Shown: piece after piece, positions 1 to 9,487 of the stretch
How the letters are laid out: each line of letters begins with the position of its first letter
Numbering within the stretch: the stretch's first letter is position 1
NCBI GenBank assembly: GCA_031264245.1
Contig: JAISEG010000001.1
Span: 1 to 64,000, forward strand
From: Oscillospiraceae bacterium
Lineage (GTDB): Bacteria; Bacillota; Clostridia; Oscillospirales; JAAYOS01
DNA length: 64,000 nucleotides
Reading direction: 5' to 3'
Notes under the pieces: generated by a model
Seen by the model: only the letters and a program-made list of their open reading frames with translations
Told to the model about the DNA's origin: nothing
Databases searched by the model: none
Position numbers and translations under genes: made by a program

Positions 1-137
1 AAAAAGCTAGTTTTTCCTGTTTTAGAGGTGTTTGCGTAGCACAAAACAAGGATTTTTCGAGAATTTACTAGCGCAATCCGCTTCAAAGACACGAAAAAAA
101 GTAAATGCGGTGACCGTGCGTCCCCGCAAAAAAATCC

Positions 138-166
138 TTGCATCCCCCTCCCGTAAATGCTATAAT
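138..166 (+). promoter_or_regulatory. Candidate sigma-A promoter upstream of helD
   Basis: A TATAAT -10 box at 161-166 is preceded by TG one base upstream (extended -10) and by TTGCAT at 138-143 with a 17-base spacer. Only three of six -35 positions match consensus, but the extended -10 compensates. It would start transcription near 172. The rest of 1-261 shows no gene; a GAAAGGAG sequence at 225-232 is too far from the helD start to serve it well. Confidence 0.5.
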
Positions 167-261
167 ATTAACTCGCTTTGAAAAATCACCCAGGTCATTT
201 GTTCGCAGAAACAGTATCAGTTTTGAAAGGAGAGCGGCTCTGTCTATAGACGGCGCTATGG

Positions 262-2364
262 ATGGGACACACACTTTTGGTTATGGCTGAAAAAAACACG
301 CGGGAGTGGAAGCATGAGGTAAAGCACCTCGGCGAGATGAAGGGAAAGCTTGAAAAAAACATCGAGGTGTACCTAAACAAGAAGGAAATTATCGACAAAA
401 AAACAAAGGAGCTGTACGACAATTATCATTCCAACAACCCCGAGCTCATAAGCGACCTGATGGTCTCCCTCGATATTCAGGACCAGACCGCGCTGACTCT
501 GCAAAGAAACCTCAAGGCGTCGCTGAAGCCATACTTCGGACGAATCGACTTTAGTGAGGAAAGGAAGGATGTTTACTACTCCTTCTATATCGGGAAAAGC
601 GGCATAGCGGACGAAAACGGTCAGATGCTTATTGTCGACTGGAGAGCGCCGATTTCCTCCGTCTACTACGAAAGCGACATCGGGAAAAGCGAATATACCG
701 CGCCCGGCGGGATGATCCCGGTAAATTTGGACTTAAAAAGAACCTTTGAGATCGAAAACGCCGCATTATACGACTACTACGACACCGAAGTGGTGGCAAA
801 CGACGACTTTCTCCTGAAATACCTGAGCAAAAATAAAGAGGTCGTGCTGGGTGAAATAATCGCGACAATACAAAAGGAGCAAAACGCCATCATCCGGGAC
901 ACTCCGTGGCACAGCGTTGTTGTGCAGGGGGTCGCGGGAAGCGGGAAAACCACAGTCGCAATGCACAGAATATCCTACATACTGTATAACTTTCCCGCGC
1001 GGTTCAAGCCTCAGGAGTTTTATGTCATAGGCAGCAACAGGATGCTGCTGGGCTATATAACGGGTATGCTCCCGGACCTCGACGTACGGGGTATAAACCA
1101 AATGACCATGGAGGAGCTGTTTGTGCAGCTCCTTGGCGCAAATTATCTGCCAAAAGCGCCTAAAAAGCTAAAAACGGTGGACAAAAACGCCGTATTTGTC
1201 GGCTCCATCGGCTTTTTCGATAAATTGACCGCTTATATGGACAACCTCGAAAGAGAGCTGATAAAATGCAGGGATATTGTCCATAACGGAGCTCTCATAA
1301 TGACGGCGGAGGAGATCAGCTCCTATATATCGGGTCTGAGCGCCCACTCGTTTGAAAGCAAGCTGACCCTGCTGAACGACAGGCTTCAGCTCCTCTTGAC
1401 ACATAAATACGACTCCAGAGGCGATGGCGGAGACGAAGTAAAGGAAATTTTACGCAAATACAGAAATTATTTCGGCAAACCAAACCAGAAAATAGATGTC
1501 GGCAAGCTTTACAGCGGGTTTCTCACCGCCATGATAGCGGAAAGCTCCCATGAGGACATAGCCGGTCTCACAATGCTGCTGGCGCGGCATGAAAACGGAG
1601 AGCGGGAGCTTCACAACCTGTGTATGCTCGCCTATATCAAGACACGGATGAAAACCGCGGCGGAATACCAGTCTGTAAAGCATATGGTGGTGGATGAGGC
1701 GCAGGATTTTGGCGTAATGATATTTTACGCGCTGAAAACCATGCTTCGCGGCTGTACCTTCACCGTTATGGGGGATGTTTCGCAGAATATAAATTATTTT
1801 TCCGGCATGAATGGCTGGAACACCCTGACAAGCGAGGTGTTTAACGAAAAAGAGGACAGGTTTTACGTCCTGTCCAAAAGCTACCGCAACACTATCGAAA
1901 TTTCACAGTACGCCGCGAAGGTCTTAAATAAATGCAGCTTTGAAGCGTATGCCATCTCCCCCGTCATACGAAGCGGAAGGCAGGTCGAGGAAATTTCCGC
2001 AAAGGACGGCGGCGAAATGCTCCGCCTTGTACGGACCGAAATCGAAGGCATGAACGGGAGAGGGTACGACACCATCGCGGTCATCTGCCGCACCGCCGAG
2101 GAGGCGGAGCTGGTTCGGGAGGCATTGACCCCCGAGGCGGCGGGGAAAAGCTATGAGGATATGCTCTTCACAAAGGGAGTGATGACGCTGCCGATAAGCC
2201 TTACCAAGGGGCTTGAGTTCGACGCCGTCATCTTATATGACGCGAGCAGTGAAAATTATAGGGTAAACGACGCCGACGCGAAGCTGCTGTATGTAGCGAT
2301 AACCCGCGCCCTGCACGAGCTATCAGTGGTTTACACCGGCGAAAAGAGCAAGCTGCTGGAATAA
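262..2364 (+). CDS. helD: HelD-like UvrD/Rep-type helicase, RNA polymerase recycling factor
   Basis: A 700-residue superfamily 1 ATPase of the HelD type. The N-terminal ~60 residues are a charged coiled coil, as in HelD proteins that probe the RNA polymerase secondary channel. Walker A (GVAGSGKTT) lies near residue 224, the Walker B-like VVDEAQD near 476, and the late motif LYVAITRA near the C-terminus. HelD removes nucleic acid from stalled RNA polymerase; the family assignment is firm, the in vivo role is inferred from the family. The ATG at 262 and the in-frame ATG at 283 both lack a well-spaced ribosome site, so the start is uncertain. It is monocistronic and converges with the ger operon. 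Confidence 0.9.
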   Translation: MGHTLLVMAEKNTREWKHEVKHLGEMKGKLEKNIEVYLNKKEIIDKKTKELYDNYHSNNPELISDLMVSLDIQDQTALTLQRNLKASLKPYFGRIDFSEERKDVYYSFYIGKSGIADENGQMLIVDWRAPISSVYYESDIGKSEYTAPGGMIPVNLDLKRTFEIENAALYDYYDTEVVANDDFLLKYLSKNKEVVLGEIIATIQKEQNAIIRDTPWHSVVVQGVAGSGKTTVAMHRISYILYNFPARFKPQEFYVIGSNRMLLGYITGMLPDLDVRGINQMTMEELFVQLLGANYLPKAPKKLKTVDKNAVFVGSIGFFDKLTAYMDNLERELIKCRDIVHNGALIMTAEEISSYISGLSAHSFESKLTLLNDRLQLLLTHKYDSRGDGGDEVKEILRKYRNYFGKPNQKIDVGKLYSGFLTAMIAESSHEDIAGLTMLLARHENGERELHNLCMLAYIKTRMKTAAEYQSVKHMVVDEAQDFGVMIFYALKTMLRGCTFTVMGDVSQNINYFSGMNGWNTLTSEVFNEKEDRFYVLSKSYRNTIEISQYAAKVLNKCSFEAYAISPVIRSGRQVEEISAKDGGEMLRLVRTEIEGMNGRGYDTIAVICRTAEEAELVREALTPEAAGKSYEDMLFTKGVMTLPISLTKGLEFDAVILYDASSENYRVNDADAKLLYVAITRALHELSVVYTGEKSKLLE

Positions 2365-2386
2365 TGCCGGTCCGGAATCTCATTCG

Positions 2387-2429
2387 CCGCAAAAGGCGGG
2401 TCAGTCGCTGACTGACCCGCCTTTTGCGG
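2387..2429. terminator. Perfect 20-bp inverted repeat between convergent genes
   Basis: Arms at 2387-2406 and 2410-2429 are perfectly complementary around a 3-base loop. It sits just after the helD stop and just before the gerXB stop, so it can serve both strands. There is no long T tract, so termination may rely on the stem itself. Confidence 0.65.
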
Positions 2430-2441
2430 TAACCGCCGCCC

Positions 2442-3581
2442 CTAATTTGCGGGCTGTTCGCTTACCGTGCCGATATTGGCATTGCCGCCGTTTTTCTTTT
2501 CCCTGTGCTTTTGTACAAGTCGTTTAATTTCCGATATTATCCAAAGCAGTATCGGAATAACCGTTTGAAACGGCAGCGGCACAAGGTTATCCATGTAGTA
2601 GGCGTTGAAGGCCTCATATTCGCTCTCAAATATGAAAAGGGATACAATAAACGCCGCGGCAGCCAGAACAAATATGATATGCTTTGGCTTTAATTTTGGA
2701 AAAACCGCCGCGCCTCCCCTTGCCGCGGAATGGAAAATAATTGCAAGCTTGCCTATCGTTGACATCAGGAATATACCGGCAATAACCAGCTCGATCCGCT
2801 GAGCGATGCCTCTGGAGTGAAGGGCGGTCACCGCGTTATATATGCGGAATGGCAGCGTTCCCATAGATTCACTGTCAAATATCATAACCGACCGCAGTAA
2901 TACCAAAATTAAAAATGAAACCCCCATCAGCATTCCAAATATAAAGGAGGAGCGCCGCGCCTTTGTATCCTCCGTTTTGTCAAGCAGGCACATGAACACC
3001 ACCGTTTGGCTTAGGGGTATGGTGTAAAAATATATCGCATCGTGCAGCATATACTCTTTCTTTGACTGGAGCATGGGAAACATATTGTTGAAATTCGTTG
3101 CGGGCAAGGTGTTCGGAACCGTAAGAAAAAACGCGAAAAGCAGGATAAAGGCGGAGATAACTATCCCCCTTGAAAGCTTGTACATATCCAGCGAGCCCAT
3201 CCATGCGGCAAGTAGGCACGCCGGTATCGCTATAACGTAGGCGGGCGTATGCGGAAGCGCGTTTTCGAACACGAAAACACAAAGCATCCTCACCGTTGAC
3301 CCGCAGGTATAAACAAAAAACAGCACATACGCAACAGTTATTATATTCCCGGCTATTTTCCCGAAGCAATTGCGCAGTATTTCAAAAAGCGAGCAGCCAG
3401 GATTTAATGACATCGTACGCGAGTATATGAGCGCCATAAGAAAAGCCGGAACAGCAGCCATAATAATAGTGAACCACACATCCTGGCGCGACGGATAATA
3501 GATTTCCTCAACGGGGACGCTTCCGAATATAAAGAGAAACATCATCAGTATGCCTTGTTTTTTTCGTATCGTATCTTTCAA
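2442..3581 (-). CDS. GerXB family spore germination permease
   Basis: A 379-residue polytopic membrane protein of the GerXB (endospore germination, APC-superfamily) family, with about ten hydrophobic helices and the family's early segment IFGSVPVEEIYYPSRQDVW. It forms the permease-like B subunit of a germinant receptor in the spore inner membrane, with GerXA and GerXC encoded just upstream. The preferred start is TTG at 3579-3581, because AGAGGG lies 8 bases upstream; an in-frame ATG at 3656 has no ribosome site and would add 25 residues unlike the family. The gene is separated from gerXC by a 128-base hairpin repeat, unusual inside such an operon. Confidence 0.88.
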   Translation of the reverse strand: MKDTIRKKQGILMMFLFIFGSVPVEEIYYPSRQDVWFTIIMAAVPAFLMALIYSRTMSLNPGCSLFEILRNCFGKIAGNIITVAYVLFFVYTCGSTVRMLCVFVFENALPHTPAYVIAIPACLLAAWMGSLDMYKLSRGIVISAFILLFAFFLTVPNTLPATNFNNMFPMLQSKKEYMLHDAIYFYTIPLSQTVVFMCLLDKTEDTKARRSSFIFGMLMGVSFLILVLLRSVMIFDSESMGTLPFRIYNAVTALHSRGIAQRIELVIAGIFLMSTIGKLAIIFHSAARGGAAVFPKLKPKHIIFVLAAAAFIVSLFIFESEYEAFNAYYMDNLVPLPFQTVIPILLWIISEIKRLVQKHREKKNGGNANIGTVSEQPAN

Positions 3582-3602
3582 ATCATATACCCTCTTTGAG
3601 CA

Positions 3603-3730
3603 GCTAATACTAATCCCAAATAAGAAGCATACTAAAAATCCGCGCGAAAGCCGCATATATCAAAGCTTTTCGCTTAATTTTATAGAATACTTCTAAATGG
3701 CGTGCACGCCTTTAACGATTAGTATTAAGC
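3603..3730. repeat. Long-hairpin repeat, member A (between gerXC and gerXB)
   Basis: The ends are complementary (3603-3615 with 3717-3730, TACTAATC/GATTAGTA), with further paired blocks inside and a tip reading GATATATGCGG on the minus strand (about 3650-3665). An extra small palindrome GGCGTGCACGCC lies at 3699-3710. It resembles members B, C and D in size, end sequence and tip. Confidence 0.6.
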
Positions 3731-3748
3731 AATTTTTTTGGGTGTGCC

Positions 3749-4861
3749 CTAATCAATAATAACATCATCAACTGTTATATTGATTTCCATATCCTTAAAA
3801 ATTTCCTTCCAGTGGTCGCGTATTTTCATCCATTCCTTGTGATGAAAGCGGTTAAGATATTCGGAAATGCCAAGGAAATCACATTCCGCCTTTTTTTGGG
3901 CTATTTCAATGACGATTTCTAAATTTTCCTTTATCTTCTCCCCCACCTTTTCATCGCTTACCCCTATAATTTGCTTAAACGGAAAGGAGTGGGAGGCAAA
4001 CTTCATATTAAAGGCTACGTCAATAGATGGAATTCCGTCAGTCCAGGTCACTTTCTTTTTAACCTTATTTTGAATAAGCTCGACTGTGAAGGGCGTGTCA
4101 TGCGGACCGGCCATCAGGGTAAACGTCCCGTTTTTGATTTTGTTTAAAAAGATATTTGTGTACTGCGACTCCACCGGAGTGAGCAAGCCTATCATCTTAT
4201 CCTGTAAAAATATGGCGCAGCCTTCGTCATACGGAAGGGTCTCCCCCTTTTCCTCATCCTTCAGAATTCCGATAGCGGGCAGCAGGTATCCCGCGTACGG
4301 ATTGGAGAAATAGGGATATATCTGATATGCGAAGATAGGGGCGGTTTTCCCGGTATGGGTGGCGTTTGAATAAAACGCGTTTGATATCTCAAAGGACAGT
4401 ATAGGCGTAGCCAAGCCTTTGCTTTCATATATTTCCGCGGCGGTTTCCCCCGTACACACAGCGACATATCCTGTCAGAGGATACTGGTAGTTTGTAATAA
4501 GGGTATTCACCACTTCAGAAATGCTGTCCCGCGCGATATCCTCCGAAAGAACCACAAGATTCGCGTGGCTTATATACGGAACATTTGCCGATTTTTCAAT
4601 AACGCTTTCAAAGCACTGTTGTATAGTCGGACCTATTATCGACACCAGCTTTGGCTCTATTTCCTGCCCGCTCCCCACCGGCATGGGCAAAAATTCAAAA
4701 CCGACCTCCAGATAACCGTTTTCCTCATCCTCAGATTTCACTCTGTCGACAGAAATGCCCGAGACGATCAAATCCCATTTTACCTCATTGGAATCCCAGC
4801 ATCCGCAAAACAAAAAGAAGCACAGGACGAGCAAAAATACTCTGTGTTTACCTTTCAACAT
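3749..4861 (-). CDS. GerXC family spore germination lipoprotein
   Basis: A 370-residue Ger(x)C lipoprotein. It begins with a signal peptide ending in the lipobox LFCGC at residues 17-21, followed by WDSNEV, the family's hallmark GCWD-type N-terminus of the mature protein. It would be lipid-anchored on the outer face of the spore inner membrane as the C subunit of the germinant receptor. The ATG at 4861 is chosen because AAAGGAG lies upstream at good spacing; a longer frame upstream lies inside gerXA. The start overlaps the gerXA stop by 14 bases, indicating translational coupling. The operon order A-C-B is common. Confidence 0.9.
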   Translation of the reverse strand: MLKGKHRVFLLVLCFFLFCGCWDSNEVKWDLIVSGISVDRVKSEDEENGYLEVGFEFLPMPVGSGQEIEPKLVSIIGPTIQQCFESVIEKSANVPYISHANLVVLSEDIARDSISEVVNTLITNYQYPLTGYVAVCTGETAAEIYESKGLATPILSFEISNAFYSNATHTGKTAPIFAYQIYPYFSNPYAGYLLPAIGILKDEEKGETLPYDEGCAIFLQDKMIGLLTPVESQYTNIFLNKIKNGTFTLMAGPHDTPFTVELIQNKVKKKVTWTDGIPSIDVAFNMKFASHSFPFKQIIGVSDEKVGEKIKENLEIVIEIAQKKAECDFLGISEYLNRFHHKEWMKIRDHWKEIFKDMEINITVDDVIID

Positions 4862-6335
4862 TTGACCGTCTCCTTTTATCCCGCCGCACAAACGGAGGTC
4901 TGTCCTTTTGCATCCACATCGGAAGCCGCACAAATATATCCTTAGTCCGCTGTACGGTGGACGCGCCAAATCCGGTAAGATAGAACACGCCGAACGATTC
5001 GATCGACAAAAGGTGTATGAAAATCAACATAAAACCAAAGTAGACCCCGAACAGCCCGATAATGCCTGCAAAGATGATCAGCAGAATCCTGCAAACTATA
5101 ACAGCGCCGTTCATCCGCGGCACAAGCAGGGTCGTTGTGCCGGTGAGCGCCATGACAATTACTATAATGTTTGATACTATGCCGGCCGAGATCGCCGCCT
5201 GTCCGAATACCAGAGCGCCGACAATACTGAGCGCCTGACCGACCGCGCTCGGCATACGCACCCCTGTTTCTCTGAGAAGCTCGAACAGTATCAGCATTAT
5301 CGCGACCTCCATTACCGAGGTAAGCGGGATATTCGCCGTTGATTTCGCGACATTGATAAGGAGAAGCCCCGGTATCATCTCATGGTGAAAGTTGACAAGG
5401 GCGATATATACCGCAGGCAGCACAATAGTGAGAAAGCAGCCCAAAACCCGCAAAAACCGTATTATTGTAGAGAATATATAGTTGATATAGTAATCATCGT
5501 TGGATTGAAAATTTTCAACAAAGAGGTACGGTACGGTGAGCGCTATAGGCGTTCCGTCCACAAGTATGACGACGCGTCCCTCAAGAATCTTTGCCGCGGC
5601 TATATCCGGCTTCTCGGTACGCCCTATCGTCTTAAACGGCGAGTAGGGATGATCCTTTATACATTCGTCGAGATAATTGGAATCCAGAACGGCGTCTATA
5701 TCAATCTTTTCCAGCCGTCTTTTTAACTCCTCCAGGATGTTTTTATTCACAATGCTTTCAAGATAGATGACGCAGACCCTTGTGTTTGTGCGAAGCCCGA
5801 TATTTTGCAGCTCAAACTTCAAATCGCTTGTCTGTATCCTTCTTCGCAGAAGCGAAATGTTTACCGTCATCTGCTCTGTAAAGCCGTCCCTCGGACCCAT
5901 CAGGTTCTTTTCGGTCTGCGGCTCGGTCACAGAGCGAACGCTTCCGCCCTTCGTGTTCAGCAAAAGCGCGCCGGGTATCCCCTGCGTAAACAAAACAGTG
6001 TCGCCCTTCAATATCCCGCGTATCACCTTCTCCACCAAGGTCTCGGCGGCTATCTCCCCGCAGGTGACAATATTGGAAATCAGCTCTTCGGAAAGCCTCG
6101 CGGCGGGAAGCTGTGTGGTTGTAAGGGGGCGCACAACGTTGTTGTTTATGGCGATGTTGTCGGTCATGCCGTCGGCAAAAATGACGTAGCATTTGAAGTC
6201 GGAGCGGTAAAGATTCGTCACCTGCCTGAAAACAACGGTGTCGTCATTTTTAAACATAGACCTTACAATTTCTATGTTGCTCTCAAGCTCCGCGCCAAAA
6301 TATTCAGGACTGTTGTTTTTTATTTCATCACCCAT
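4848..6335 (-). CDS. GerXA family spore germination protein
   Basis: A 495-residue GerXA family protein. The N-terminal half is a soluble region (the two-subdomain cytoplasmic part of GerA subunits, with family segments RDGFTEQMTVN and NEX-like VYLESIVNK), followed by about five membrane helices from residue ~300. With GerXB and GerXC it forms a germinant-gated receptor in the spore inner membrane. The ATG at 6335 is preceded by AGGAGGG, 14 bases away, a long spacing; the longer in-frame start at 6392 has no ribosome site. In related operons transcription is by the forespore sigma-G; I could not identify a convincing sigma-G promoter in 6336-6593. Confidence 0.9.
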   Translation of the reverse strand: MGDEIKNNSPEYFGAELESNIEIVRSMFKNDDTVVFRQVTNLYRSDFKCYVIFADGMTDNIAINNNVVRPLTTTQLPAARLSEELISNIVTCGEIAAETLVEKVIRGILKGDTVLFTQGIPGALLLNTKGGSVRSVTEPQTEKNLMGPRDGFTEQMTVNISLLRRRIQTSDLKFELQNIGLRTNTRVCVIYLESIVNKNILEELKRRLEKIDIDAVLDSNYLDECIKDHPYSPFKTIGRTEKPDIAAAKILEGRVVILVDGTPIALTVPYLFVENFQSNDDYYINYIFSTIIRFLRVLGCFLTIVLPAVYIALVNFHHEMIPGLLLINVAKSTANIPLTSVMEVAIMLILFELLRETGVRMPSAVGQALSIVGALVFGQAAISAGIVSNIIVIVMALTGTTTLLVPRMNGAVIVCRILLIIFAGIIGLFGVYFGFMLIFIHLLSIESFGVFYLTGFGASTVQRTKDIFVRLPMWMQKDRPPFVRRDKRRRSNVER

Positions 6336-6593
6336 GTTTATCGTCGTACCCTCCTGTAATAAAAGTATAAACCTAAAATAGTTTTTCCCCAAGAACGTGA
6401 TATATTCAGAGTGTAAAAATATTATTTTATATCAATTTGTGACGGATCGTTGTAACCCGGACAGAGCAGTAACAAGATAATCTGAATTAGTGGGTAAAAA
6501 ATACTTGATTTTATTATTCCTCTGTGGTAACATATCGAAGTGGTCAAAATATGAACAATTATCCAAAATTTTGTTCTGCATATAAGCTTATAC

Positions 6594-6669
6594 GCGCTTG
6601 TAGCTCAGTGGATAGAGTGCCCGGCTACGAACCGGTAGGTCGCAGGTTCGAATCCTGCCAGGCGCGCCA
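6594..6669 (+). tRNA. tRNA-Arg (anticodon ACG)
   Basis: A 76-base cloverleaf with an encoded CCA end. The acceptor stem is 6594-6600 with 6659-6665, the anticodon loop CTACGAA has ACG at 6627-6629, and the T arm has GGTTCGAATCC. One C-U mismatch is present at the top of the anticodon stem (27-43). ACG reads CGN arginine codons after A34 is converted to inosine. Confidence 0.96.
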
Positions 6670-6713
6670 AAGGAACGGACAACCGGGTCGAATGACCCGG
6701 TTGTCTGTTCCTT
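6669..6713 (+). terminator. Terminator-like hairpin after tRNA-Arg
   Basis: A 21-bp stem (one G-T pair) starts right at the tRNA 3' end and closes at 6713, followed by TTGTT. It would stop the tRNA transcript. A second weaker hairpin with CCAAACGAAA/TTTCGTTTGG arms lies at about 6769-6802. Confidence 0.6.
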
Positions 6714-6956
6714 TGTTGTAAGCCTCAGGATTCGATCCTGTGGTTCTGAATCCTCCATTCTTCCTCTCCAAACGAAACCCACTGCGCTGGGCTTTCGTTT
6801 GGGATGCGATGGAGCGCGATATATAAATTCACCGCTACTGCCAAAGAAACATACAATCAGCCCAAACAGCCGCAAATTTTCATCTTGTTTTCGGCGGCGC
6901 CCCGTGCTATACTTATTAAACAATGCCAAGCACGTTAAGGATAATGGGGTAATGTT

Positions 6957-9431
6957 TTGATAAAAGATTCTAAAATCAGGACGAAGCTGTTGCTCTCCTC
7001 CGTAATTGCCATTCTCGCCGCCCTATTGATCTTTCTGAGCGGTTTTCTTAACATTGGAAAAATGAATAACATAATAATCAAAAACGATTATTTGGTGGTT
7101 CAGCCCCTTGTGCATCTGAACAATATTACGTTTTACATAGGCAAGATAGAAACGCTTGTGCTGCGGGGCGCGATACTTGAAACGGACAAGGCGGAGCATG
7201 AGGACTTATTTGACCTGATCAGCGGTTATCAGGACAACATCCGCTTTAGTATCAACGGATATTTAGACTGTCTGAGCAGCATAGGTTACGAAAATGACGA
7301 ACAACGCAATTTAGTGTCCGAAATAAGCGTTAGAATATCGGAATGGTCTCAAGAGATAGACAGCGTTGCGCGCCTTGCGATAAACGGTCAGAAGGAAGCC
7401 GCTGTGGAACGCCTGTATGATACAGCCATTCCCAAGGGGCTGCTCATTAACGAAGTGCACTCAAAGCTTATTGCAATCAATGAAGTACAAGCTTCGACCA
7501 GCCGCGATATTGCCAAAAACAGTTATATATCGGCCTCGGCGCTGATGGCGGGGCTTCTGCTTCTGGTCACGGCGGTAATGATTTTTTTGGATACGATAAA
7601 TATAAAAAATATCAACAAATCGGTCAATATGATCGTCGCGGAGGCGAAAGCGTTCGCGGACGGTCACACTGATATGGAAAATATATACCTGTCTGACGAC
7701 GAAATGGGACAAATAGGACGCGCGTTGAAGCAGGCGGCGGACAACATTGCCAGCCTTCTGGCTGACATCTACAAGGTATTCACGAACGCCGGCGCCGGAC
7801 TTCTGAACAATAGGGCGGACGAGGGGGCATACAAGGGCGATTACTATAAAATACTTCATGGGGTTAACATGACGATTCAGGCGTTCTGCCGTCATTTTGA
7901 CGCCATGCCCGAAGCAATAGCATTTTTTGACCCGGCCGGTTTCCTCATGTACGGAAACAAAGCGATGCAGGATTTTCTGATACGTTTTGACCTGAACGCT
8001 TCCGATGGCAATATGCTTGCGGCTATATTTTCATCAGGAGAATCCGACATGCTGCGCGGGGAAGCTGAGGGCGTCTTTTCGGGCGTCGGCTCCGGCGCCC
8101 TTTCCATGACGGTTTCAATGACGGCCCGCGTGAATTCCGCGGAGGAAATATATTCCTTTGGGTTGACTCTTCGCCGCGTTATCGGCGTGGAGGAGGACAA
8201 CGGCAAATTGGTCTGTGTAATGCTTACAATGACGGATATTACGGAGATTATGCGCGCGAAAAGCGAAGCGGAACAAGCCAATCGGTTCAAGACTGAGTTT
8301 CTGTCCAACATGAGCCATGAAATCAGGACCCCGATGAACGCTATCCTCGGAATGACCCAAATCGCCAATAAATCCCAGGATATTGACAGAATTAAGGAAT
8401 GTATTGACAGAATTGAAAACTCGTCGCATCATCTTTTGGGTATTCTCAACGACATACTGGACATGTCAAAAATAGAAGCGGGCAAGCTGGAGTTTTCCGA
8501 AGAAGTTATTAATCTGCCCGAAACGGTCTTGTTCGCGGTTTCTCTGATGCAGTCAAAGCCGGATATGAAGCACATTGTTATAACGCACAATATTGATATT
8601 CAAAATGAGTACGTAATGGCGGACGGCATGAGGCTGAATCAGGTTATACTCAATCTGTTGTCCAACGCCGTTAAATTCTCTCCCGAAGGGGGTGACGTCA
8701 GCATATCCATCGCGGAAACCGAAACAGGCGCGGGTATGTCGTCATATTTGTTCACGGTCTCGGATAAGGGCATAGGCATGAACAAGGAGCAGCTCGGCCG
8801 GTTGTTCCGGTCGTTTGAACAGGCGGACAGCAGCATCTCAAGGCGCTTCGGGGGCACGGGTCTGGGACTTGCCATATCAAAAAGCATAGTCGAGACAATG
8901 AACGGCCGCATTTGGGCGGAAAGCGAGGCCGGAGCAGGCAGTGTGTTCAGCTTTGTGGTTCAGCTTAAAACCGCAGAACGCAGCGATTACGAGCCAAAGG
9001 GCTCCGCGGCTCCCGAGACGGACGGGACGGGGAAGCTTGCGGATTTCTCCGGTATGCGCACTCTGTTGGTTGATGATGTTGACATCAACCGGATTATCGT
9101 CAATGAAATGCTCTGCGAAACGGGTATGAAAATAGAAGAAGCCTGCAACGGTCAAGAGGCGGTGGAGATGTTCCGGAATTCCCCGGCGGGATACTTTAAT
9201 GTAATTCTTATGGATGTACAGATGCCGGAGATGGACGGCTATGAGGCCTCAAAGAAAATCCGGGGCATGAAGCATCCCGACGCTGAATCAATACCCATCA
9301 TAGCCATGACCGCAAACGCGCTTAAAGTTGATGTGGAAAACGCCCTGCAAGCCGGAATGAACGGGCACATCGCCAAACCGATAGACTTTCAGAAAGCGAT
9401 GAAAATACTGAAAGAAATATGCGCCAAATAA
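6957..9431 (+). CDS. Membrane hybrid sensor histidine kinase with C-terminal receiver
   Basis: An 824-residue sensor. A membrane helix (about 10-32), a mostly helical extracellular sensor (about 35-188) and a second helix (about 190-212) are followed by a HAMP-like segment, a PAS-like region (about 318-430), HisKA with the phospho-acceptor in SHEIRTPMN near residue 455, HATPase with N, G1 (DKGIGM) and G2 (GTGLGL) boxes, and a receiver whose aspartate is in [10 protein letters not shown] near 753. It starts with TTG at 6957 behind a modest GGGG site. A solute-binding lipoprotein begins 57 bases downstream, so the two probably work together. No output regulator is adjacent. Confidence 0.88.
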   Translation: MIKDSKIRTKLLLSSVIAILAALLIFLSGFLNIGKMNNIIIKNDYLVVQPLVHLNNITFYIGKIETLVLRGAILETDKAEHEDLFDLISGYQDNIRFSINGYLDCLSSIGYENDEQRNLVSEISVRISEWSQEIDSVARLAINGQKEAAVERLYDTAIPKGLLINEVHSKLIAINEVQASTSRDIAKNSYISASALMAGLLLLVTAVMIFLDTINIKNINKSVNMIVAEAKAFADGHTDMENIYLSDDEMGQIGRALKQAADNIASLLADIYKVFTNAGAGLLNNRADEGAYKGDYYKILHGVNMTIQAFCRHFDAMPEAIAFFDPAGFLMYGNKAMQDFLIRFDLNASDGNMLAAIFSSGESDMLRGEAEGVFSGVGSGALSMTVSMTARVNSAEEIYSFGLTLRRVIGVEEDNGKLVCVMLTMTDITEIMRAKSEAEQANRFKTEFLSNMSHEIRTPMNAILGMTQIANKSQDIDRIKECIDRIENSSHHLLGILNDILDMSKIEAGKLEFSEEVINLPETVLFAVSLMQSKPDMKHIVITHNIDIQNEYVMADGMRLNQVILNLLSNAVKFSPEGGDVSISIAETETGAGMSSYLFTVSDKGIGMNKEQLGRLFRSFEQADSSISRRFGGTGLGLAISKSIVETMNGRIWAESEAGAGSVFSFVVQLKTAERSDYEPKGSAAPETDGTGKLADFSGMRTLLVDDVDINRIIVNEMLCETGMKIEEACNGQEAVEMFRNSPAGYFNVILMDVQMPEMDGYEASKKIRGMKHPDAESIPIIAMTANALKVDVENALQAGMNGHIAKPIDFQKAMKILKEICAK

Positions 9432-9487
9432 ACTGTGCTGATAAATGAGATTAACTTTAGATCAGCTTTAGAAACAGGAGGAGACTC

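Noticed and set aside
6588-6929. 113-residue minus-strand frame over the tRNA region
   Set aside because: It is the antisense of tRNA-Arg (the familiar IRTCDLPVRSRAL artefact) plus a hairpin; no ribosome site.
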